Source: UTCHB3 sp008363265 (lineage in GTDB: Bacteria > Bacteroidota > Ignavibacteria > Ignavibacteriales > Ignavibacteriaceae). Taken from it: 64,000 nucleotides of DNA. The notes under the pieces were generated by a model. It was not told where the DNA came from and did not search any database. It saw only the letters and a program-made list of their open reading frames with translations. Of this stretch, positions 59,501-64,000 are shown in pieces (within the stretch, counting starts at the first letter, position 1; the number at the start of each line of letters is the position of its first letter). The DNA lies in contig BTUW01000002.1 in the NCBI GenBank assembly GCA_045863055.1, positions 1 to 64,000 on the forward strand. The letters are read 5' to 3'. The position numbers and the translations under genes were made by a program.

Positions 59501-62500
59501 TATGTGATTACAGGAGGAGATACATCAAGCGGCGTGAAATTACCAGCGTCGGCACCAATGTCAACCGGGGTAAGTCCGCTTCTGGCTGCTCCGTCGAAGT
59601 CTTCGGTCACATAGGTGATATTCGTTCCTGTTGCTTCGACAACCGTCGGATTGGAGATATGAAGATCAACGAGAGAGCTTGAACCGGTCGCGTTTGTATA
59701 GTTGGGGTTGTACGCGATCGAATTTGCATCAGTTCCGAAGCCGGTTCTCAGGTCAGCAATGGTTGTGTAATTGGTTGTTGATCCATCGTCGCGGGTGCCG
59801 TATGTGCCGTCAGTTCCCGATACGAAGATCACATTGAAATTGGACACAAGACCGCTGGACTGGTTAACCGCGAACGCATAATGTCTGGCGCCGCCTCCGG
59901 AAGCGTTTGAACGGGCGTTGAAGAAAATATTGTTGAACAAGCTGTCAGCGCCCGATGTGCCGGTCTTTCTGAACGCGTGTGATTTGCCTGTGCCCGCCCC
60001 GACTCCTGTGCCACCGATGTAAACGCTGTTGTGGAAATAGGAGCCTACTGTGCCGACAGTCTTGTAGATACCGTTGATAAAGTTTGGATTGGTAATCGCA
60101 TTCCCATCCTTGTCAATTCCCAGCCTGATCATGTTGTTTCTGAGAGAGTGTAATCCACCCGTGAGTATTATACCATTGACTACAGCGGAGGAACTTGTCG
60201 ATGTGGTAGAGAGCGAATGTATGAAGTTCTTCTCAAGCCTTGATTGTAATGATGATGACCCAGAGAAATAGATACCCGAAACGGTGACAGTGGCACTTGC
60301 TGCGCTGTTCACGAGCGAATGGATGGTATTGCCTGAGACCTGGTGGTTCTGTGAACCGCTCATTGCAATTCCTGACAGTGCGGCAAGAATGGTTGTTGAA
60401 ACCGTTGAGGTCGAGGCATTTGTCAGGTTGCGGATCGTGTTGCCGGTTATTGTCCATCCCGTTGTCGAGGGTGTGGCAGAGAGATAGATGCCCGCCAGGG
60501 TGGTTGCAGTACCGGTACCGGAAGCGGTTATATTCGCAATGGTATTGCCTGAAATGGTTATTACACCAGTTGAAGAAAGGTTTATGCCTCTCGTCTGGTA
60601 AGTGGAAGTTGATGTCCCTCCTGTATTGTTATAAACACTGTTGGCAACGGTTGTGCTTCCGATGATATTGTCTGATACCGTAAGGGTATGACCGCTTTGA
60701 CTTACCGATATCGGATATAGGCTCAGGTATGCCGTCGCTGTTGTTGTCGTTGCGAGCAATCCGCCGATCGCGTTGTTATGGATCACTGTGGTTCCGGAGG
60801 TGGCCGCGTAGTTGATACCAACAAACAGTGGACCTGTTGCACCAGTAATATGAAGATTAATGGCCCCGGTAGCCGTGATGGAACCTATTGTATTACGCGT
60901 GACCGTGCCGACATTAAATGATCCTGCTGAAAGATTCATTCCCAGGATGCCCGAAGAACCTGTTGTTGTAAATGCAGTTGTACAAGCGATAGCTGTAATT
61001 AGATTGCCTTGGATACTTGTGGCGGTTGTGGTTCCGACAGTCAGATCCATCACAAACAATCTCTGCTGGCCTGTGGTCATTGTATAGGTGCCTGTGGCCA
61101 GCGGTCCGCTTCCGCCAAAATAGTTGCCGGAGATCACAAATCCGTTACCGGTTGATGAGTTTGATATACCAAGCATGTAATGGATTACTGCAGTTGATGA
61201 ATATGCCCTTGATGCAGACTGGTAGAAACTGTTCCCTGATATTGTCCAGGCTGTATTTGCAGAACCAAGCCTGAGACCGTACGTGGATGTCGTTGAAGAA
61301 CTGCTGATGTAAAAATCACGGATATTGTTGTTGAGGATCTGCACACCGCTGTTGTCAGCACCTGTCGTACCTGCGGCATATATTCCATGGGCTGAACCAA
61401 AAGCGTTGATATCGCAATATTCTATAATATTATTGTCGTTACCTGTGGTTCCTGTCGTAGTACTAAAGAAAATAACACCTGAAGATGTGCTGGTGTTCGC
61501 GGTACCTGTGATGGTGCAATATCTGATGTTATTGTTTGTCGCATCGTTAATGAACAGGATCGCGGGACCCGACGCAGAAGTATTGGTTATAGTCAGTTCC
61601 CTGTTCGAGCCGCTTCCTCCCGGTCTTCCGTCGATGGTAACGTAATCACCGGCATTCATTGAGATGGTGGCTGTCGTGTTCGAGCTTGAGATCGAGAGTC
61701 CTGTAGCACCTGTTACCGGCCTGACCGTCAGTGTGTTCGTCGCTGAAAGTCCCGCGAAATTACTGAAAACGATCGGGAAGGTCTCTGAAGTGGAAACATA
61801 ACCTGTCTGCAGTTCAAGGATTGCAGGGCCCGAAAGGCCTTGTGTGTTGATATCTGCGAGAGCAGCTGTCAGTGTTCCATAATCACCCGTGGGCCCAACT
61901 GATTTTGTACCGCTGAACGAAGCAGCATTTGTGGCCTGTGATCCTGATGATGCACCGCTAGCTCTTCCTTCAGTTAGTGCCCTGACTTCCCAAAAGTAGG
62001 TCGTCCCTGGTAATAGGCCAGTGGCAGCATATGTCGCCGTATTTGCAGCAACATTGCCTACAACATTATAAGTTACGCCATTGTCATCCGATCTAAGGAT
62101 CGAAAAAGCAACCTCATCAGATGAGTTATCAGTCCAGTTCAGTGTCATCCCCGAGATTGTTACAGAGGTGAATGACAGTCCGGATGGATCCAAGGGAACT
62201 GTTGCAGGTGGTGTAAAAGTATACACTTGGCCTGACGAAGGTTTGGTTGCGAGCGTCGTTGTTTCTGTTGCGGAACTTACAGTGGGACTTGTCCCAGTGC
62301 CGTTGAGCGAAAGGTAATTTCCCGATCCTGTTGCTGTTGCAGCTATACCGATCGATGCTGAGCCGGAAGTGACCGTACCTGCTTCTGGATTATAGACAAA
62401 TTCCACCGCCCCTGAAGCTTCGTAAAGCTTTACCTGGAATGAGATCACTCCGCTCGCGGCATTGTAGTTCCATTCCACGTTTGAATACTGAGCGGTAAAA

Positions 62501-62949
62501 ACCCTGTTCGGAGCTGAACCTTCAGTCTTGTAACTGAACGAGCCGCTGGTCATGTCGTTATCGTCCCAGAGTGGGGCGATTAGCGGGCGGGTTCCTCCGG
62601 TCGCGAGTGCGTTTGAAAGTGCATAGGAGGAGATCGACTGTCCAAAAGTCAGCCACCCGTTTGTTGATGCTGATATGGTCGTATATTGACGACCCATGTA
62701 AGTGAAGGTAAACCCGATAGGAATTGAGTTGTAAGTACCTTCATCGTTAGTACCGGCGCTGAGCGTGGCCGTTGTTGCGCCAGTAAGGGCTGTGTATGAT
62801 CCTGATGTCGCTGAGAAAGTGTAATTGGCCATATTTTGTCCAATCACAACTTCAGCGGACAAAAGAAAGAAGATGGCCATGAGTCCAACTGTCTTTCCCG
62901 CTGAAACAGGAATCAGAAGATTAACTAAAGATTGTAACCTTTTTCTCAT
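56590..62949 (-). CDS. giant T9SS surface protein with beta-helix modules
   Basis: 2119 residues: signal peptide to about 38; an N-terminal beta domain (40-240); a fibronectin-III domain about 250-335 (LTLNWTDNSSDEVAFSILRSDDNGVTYN); two right-handed beta-helix modules starting near 345 (VGPTGDYGTLTAALADI) and 1288 (VGASGATYTTIQNAVNDV), each with DYVTIDG/DYVIIDG and NN.I rung repeats; a spacer with SP/YTALSG repeats; and a sorting cassette from about 1925 with QNYPNPFNPSTKVDYQLAAD. Ser/Thr/Gly-rich. Probably a surface filament or adhesin. Flanked by B2 and A2. Confidence 0.9.
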   Translation of the reverse strand: MRKRLQSLVNLLIPVSAGKTVGLMAIFFLLSAEVVIGQNMANYTFSATSGSYTALTGATTATLSAGTNDEGTYNSIPIGFTFTYMGRQYTTISASTNGWLTFGQSISSYALSNALATGGTRPLIAPLWDDNDMTSGSFSYKTEGSAPNRVFTAQYSNVEWNYNAASGVISFQVKLYEASGAVEFVYNPEAGTVTSGSASIGIAATATGSGNYLSLNGTGTSPTVSSATETTTLATKPSSGQVYTFTPPATVPLDPSGLSFTSVTISGMTLNWTDNSSDEVAFSILRSDDNGVTYNVVGNVAANTATYAATGLLPGTTYFWEVRALTEGRASGASSGSQATNAASFSGTKSVGPTGDYGTLTAALADINTQGLSGPAILELQTGYVSTSETFPIVFSNFAGLSATNTLTVRPVTGATGLSISSSNTTATISMNAGDYVTIDGRPGGSGSNRELTITNTSASGPAILFINDATNNNIRYCTITGTANTSTSSGVIFFSTTTGTTGNDNNIIEYCDINAFGSAHGIYAAGTTGADNSGVQILNNNIRDFYISSSSTTSTYGLRLGSANTAWTISGNSFYQSASRAYSSTAVIHYMLGISNSSTGNGFVISGNYFGGSGPLATGTYTMTTGQQRLFVMDLTVGTTTATSIQGNLITAIACTTAFTTTGSSGILGMNLSAGSFNVGTVTRNTIGSITATGAINLHITGATGPLFVGINYAATSGTTVIHNNAIGGLLATTTTATAYLSLYPISVSQSGHTLTVSDNIIGSTTVANSVYNNTGGTSTSTYQTRGINLSSTGVITISGNTIANITASGTGTATTLAGIYLSATPSTTGWTITGNTIRNLTNASTSTVSTTILAALSGIAMSGSQNHQVSGNTIHSLVNSAASATVTVSGIYFSGSSSLQSRLEKNFIHSLSTTSTSSSAVVNGIILTGGLHSLRNNMIRLGIDKDGNAITNPNFINGIYKTVGTVGSYFHNSVYIGGTGVGAGTGKSHAFRKTGTSGADSLFNNIFFNARSNASGGGARHYAFAVNQSSGLVSNFNVIFVSGTDGTYGTRDDGSTTNYTTIADLRTGFGTDANSIAYNPNYTNATGSSSLVDLHISNPTVVEATGTNITYVTEDFDGAARSGLTPVDIGADAGNFTPLDVSPPVITYTALSGTSSTSSRTLASVTISDNSGVNVTAGTAPRIYFKRSTDDNVFAGNTDADNGWKYVESTTGSSPFSFTIDYSILFGGGVTAGNIIQYFVVAQDQAATPSVGINSGSFATTPSDVDLAGAFPIGGTINSYSIVGSISGTFTVGASGATYTTIQNAVNDVASKEMTGAVQLNLIDATYAETVTIPAFTGSSATNTLTIKPTGTCAITTTSATAVINMSGSDYVIIDGSSTPGGSTRDLTITNNSTSTNSGVVWVTNNGTNGATNNTFKNLNLSGNASTTTFCGIGTGGSTIGATLGSGNNNNVIDNCIFTGSVYGIYTSGASASSKNTGTQIINNRILSGVGRFGIYVGFEDGVIIRNNQIGGISNSGSVDAFGITLGLNAFASTSATGNEVTNATVTFNTITQVFQSNTYSAAGIAVATATSGTTLIANNMVSGVASNATSGDISAGIFLGGGTGSTTNVYHNSVWMNGAIPGTTAGTQASFALAIVATTPVVDIRNNIFRNTQTPNTSGTTKFYAVGLSYTSTTGNYLNLTSENNILDVASGAAYFVGITGSLSAGTTRLAIADWRTETGRDLLSQQANPQFHTFSNLHVLPTSPASNSGANLTSVVSTDYDGEARSTTPDIGADEFVSSAASVAGSITSPTLSSYTALFALTNSGGVEINPTSYSTGATFTAQYFGSGRTGAVPAGVLNLSPYYWTLSSDASSFNVAIRFYFDQIASSGVSDYSTLRLYRRAGTGNTWTEITAGLTKTATYIEVSGLTSFSEFAFGGDVDNPLPVELVNFQAKVKSRSALLSWETKTEVDNSGFEVERMDKDGDWKKVAFIEGHGTSNSTKYYSFEDKKLSSGKHSYRLKQIDNDGTVSYSEVLDVSIDLPAEFALSQNYPNPFNPSTKVDYQLAADSRVTIELYGITGERVAVLVNQEQEAGYYTMMIDSYTHRMASGIYIYRMIATDAAGKNFVATKKLSLLK

Positions 62950-62979
62950 AAGAGAACCTAACCTTTTGTTTGTGGATAT

Positions 62980-63171
62980 TTATGCTGAGAACTTTTCGAA
63001 CAGGAGCTGCACCATCTTAACCGGACTGAAAACAAGCAGTACAGTGCCAATGACGACAAGTATTGGCAGAATTACCAGTGTCGCCTTCCAGCTCCGTTTG
63101 CGTTCTGTTTTCCGCTCCGGAAGAAGGGGCCTGTCGTAGGTTTCATCAAAAGAATATTTGTAAGAGAGCAT
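62980..63171 (-). CDS. small single-span membrane protein B2
   Basis: 63 residues from ATG at 63171 (the upstream in-frame ATG at 63240 is less likely because B1 begins at the same MLxYKYSFD). Head MLSYKYSFDETYDRPLLPERKTERKRSWK, one membrane helix (ATLVILPILVVIGTVLLVF), tail SPVKMVQLLFEKF. Clear paralogue of B1. First gene of unit III; 30 bases before the giant protein gene. Confidence 0.8.
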   Translation of the reverse strand: MLSYKYSFDETYDRPLLPERKTERKRSWKATLVILPILVVIGTVLLVFSPVKMVQLLFEKFSA

Positions 63172-63550
63172 ATTTATATTTTTGATTATTATATAAAGCA
63201 TTGCAAGTCGTCCGCGTGAACGGGGACTACATGTTGACATTTACATGGCTCTTGGTTGACAGCAGTTAAACCGCGTAAATGCGGCTAAAAAGCGTGGCTC
63301 ATGGATGTCATTGAATGATCGTCTGGGATTGCATAAAGTGGACGGATCTTTTTAGATCAGGTTACGATTGCGGGATTAAAAAGAGGAAAGCGGCCTCCGC
63401 GGGGGCGGATTCGAAGAATTGATAAGCCTTTTCCCATCACCAACCAAAACTTTTGATGGCGCGCTTTCCTAAAATTGTCTATCTAAAAGATTAAAGAACT
63501 ACTCCTTTTTTTGTTGCCGGAAATTGTTGACTAAACCTCACATAACCTGA
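63172..63550 (-). ncRNA. long structured leader of unit III
   Basis: About 380 bases from TCAGGTTATGTGAGGTTTA to B2. Core fold: P1 GGAAAGCG (63385-63392) with CGCTTTCC (63462-63469); P2 CCATCA/TGATGG (63434-63459); P3 TCCGC-loop-GCGGA (63396-63409). The helices correspond one-to-one with those of unit I but with different base pairs; single-stranded ATTC-AA-AATTG and GATCwGGTTAyGATyG are conserved. Suggests a functional RNA element. Confidence 0.65.
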
Positions 63551-63554
63551 AAGC

Positions 63555-63583
63555 AATTTACGATTTATTCATTTTAAAGTCAA
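63555..63583 (-). promoter_or_regulatory. promoter of unit III
   Basis: Minus strand TTGACT (63583-63578), 17-base spacer, TAAATT (63560-63555), four bases, then TCAGGTTATGTGAGGTTTA. The stretch up to ppk (63584-63815) is AT-rich and otherwise empty apart from a TATATTTA-type -10 candidate near 63787 for ppk. Confidence 0.7.
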
Positions 63584-63815
63584 GAGGTTTCTAAAATATT
63601 TTTGTTTTTGTACAATATTTTTTTTAATAATTTGAAATTTAATGCCCCTGTCAGCTCAAAATATAATTATTTTTATAAATTAGACCAAACAAAGTGACTT
63701 CCCTCTGTAAACAGTAACAACCCACCAGCCGTACGATCCTCCCCCTCACCCTCCCGTTCCCTCTCTGAAATCTCCCTGAATCTTTGTATATTTATGGTTT
63801 AATAAAAAATGAAAT

Positions 63816-64000
63816 ATGAAGAGAAAAGACCGGATAAAAGACCAGATCAAAAAGTATCTGGTTCCTGAAAATTTTATAAACCGCGACCTGAGCTGGATCG
63901 AGTTCAACAAGCGGGTGCTCGACGAAGCCCTGCACCCCGGGCTCCCCCTGCTCGAGAGGATCAAGTTCATTTCGATCTTCTGCTCGAACCTCGATGAGTT
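63816..64000 (+). CDS. ppk: polyphosphate kinase (partial, N-terminus)
   Basis: Synthesises polyphosphate from ATP. The first 61 codons are present; the rest lies outside the window. Sequence FINRDLSWIEFNKRVLDEALHPGLPLLERIKFISIFCSNLDE is the conserved N-terminal helical domain of Ppk1. The ATG at 63816 is chosen; the earlier ATG at 63809 is in another frame. Divergent from unit III. Confidence 0.93.
   Translation, partial: MKRKDRIKDQIKKYLVPENFINRDLSWIEFNKRVLDEALHPGLPLLERIKFISIFCSNLDE

Noticed and set aside
60297..60665. Plus-strand frames opposite the giant surface protein
   Set aside because: Several 60-120 codon frames arise from the Thr/Ser/Gly-rich repetitive coding strand; none has support.
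62980..63240. Longer 86-residue version of small protein B2
   Set aside because: The added N-terminus (MSTCSPRSRG...) is absent from paralogue B1; the ATG at 63171 aligns exactly.
1..64000. tRNA, rRNA or prophage genes
   Set aside because: None recognised on either strand by reading for their conserved cores; a dedicated scan could not be run here.

Overview
The window looks like a chromosomal segment of a Gram-negative member of the Bacteroidota/Chlorobi/Ignavibacteriota group, most likely an Ignavibacteria-like organism. Four lines of evidence point there: six proteins end in a type IX secretion (T9SS) type A sorting domain (QNYPNPFNP...), there is a Kdo/LPS synthesis and export operon, there are TonB-dependent receptors, and several promoters combine TTG with a TAnnTTTG-like -10. 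I recognised no tRNA, rRNA, CRISPR array, prophage or insertion-sequence transposase.

Layout. 1-4.6 kb: the tail of a T9SS protein; metK behind two tandem SAM-II-type riboswitches; an unrecognised three-gene cassette (two paralogous helix-turn-helix-like proteins and a small membrane protein); a HEAT-repeat exported protein. 4.6-11.8 kb (minus): an operon-like run ridA-family, membrane acyltransferase-like, ruvB, kdsA, kdsD, lptC, an OstA/LptA-like protein and lptB, which makes Kdo and exports LPS. 11.9-17.3 kb: mazG; dnaX with an A10 slippery run; free-methionine-sulfoxide reductase; lon. 17.5-23.4 kb: a giant SdrD-like T9SS surface protein and an abundant outer-membrane barrel. 23.5-27.6 kb (plus): truA and an operon of small membrane/outer-membrane proteins, a crotonase and an unknown. 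27.6-32.6 kb (minus): an active/inactive M16 protease pair, lepB and gatB. 32.6-34.8 kb: a small accessory patch with an amylase remnant, a MITE-like palindrome and a solitary AAA ATPase. 34.8-43.4 kb (minus): glycerate kinase; an orphan REC-HPt protein; a ZnuD-like TonB receptor with a lipoprotein and a His-rich protein; rhodanese; an orphan TRAP binding protein; a SpoIIE-type phosphatase. 43.5-46.1 kb (plus): mlaEFD lipid transport. 46.2-50.3 kb (minus): a cobalamin riboswitch controlling a BtuB-like receptor, a BtuG-like beta-propeller lipoprotein and a small integral membrane protein. 50.4-63.6 kb (minus): three T9SS surface-protein transcription units. The window ends inside ppk.

The most novel material is in the last region. 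Three transcription units start with the same promoter architecture and the same conserved transcript-start sequence. Two of their long leaders contain a matching structured RNA with compensatory base changes. Two units also carry the same pair of tiny single-membrane-span proteins next to a huge T9SS-exported protein, which suggests an undescribed surface-protein module. Also notable are the tandem SAM-II aptamers, heptamer repeat arrays placed at stop codons so that stops appear in every frame, the dnaX slippage site, and an in-frame amber codon in one surface protein.
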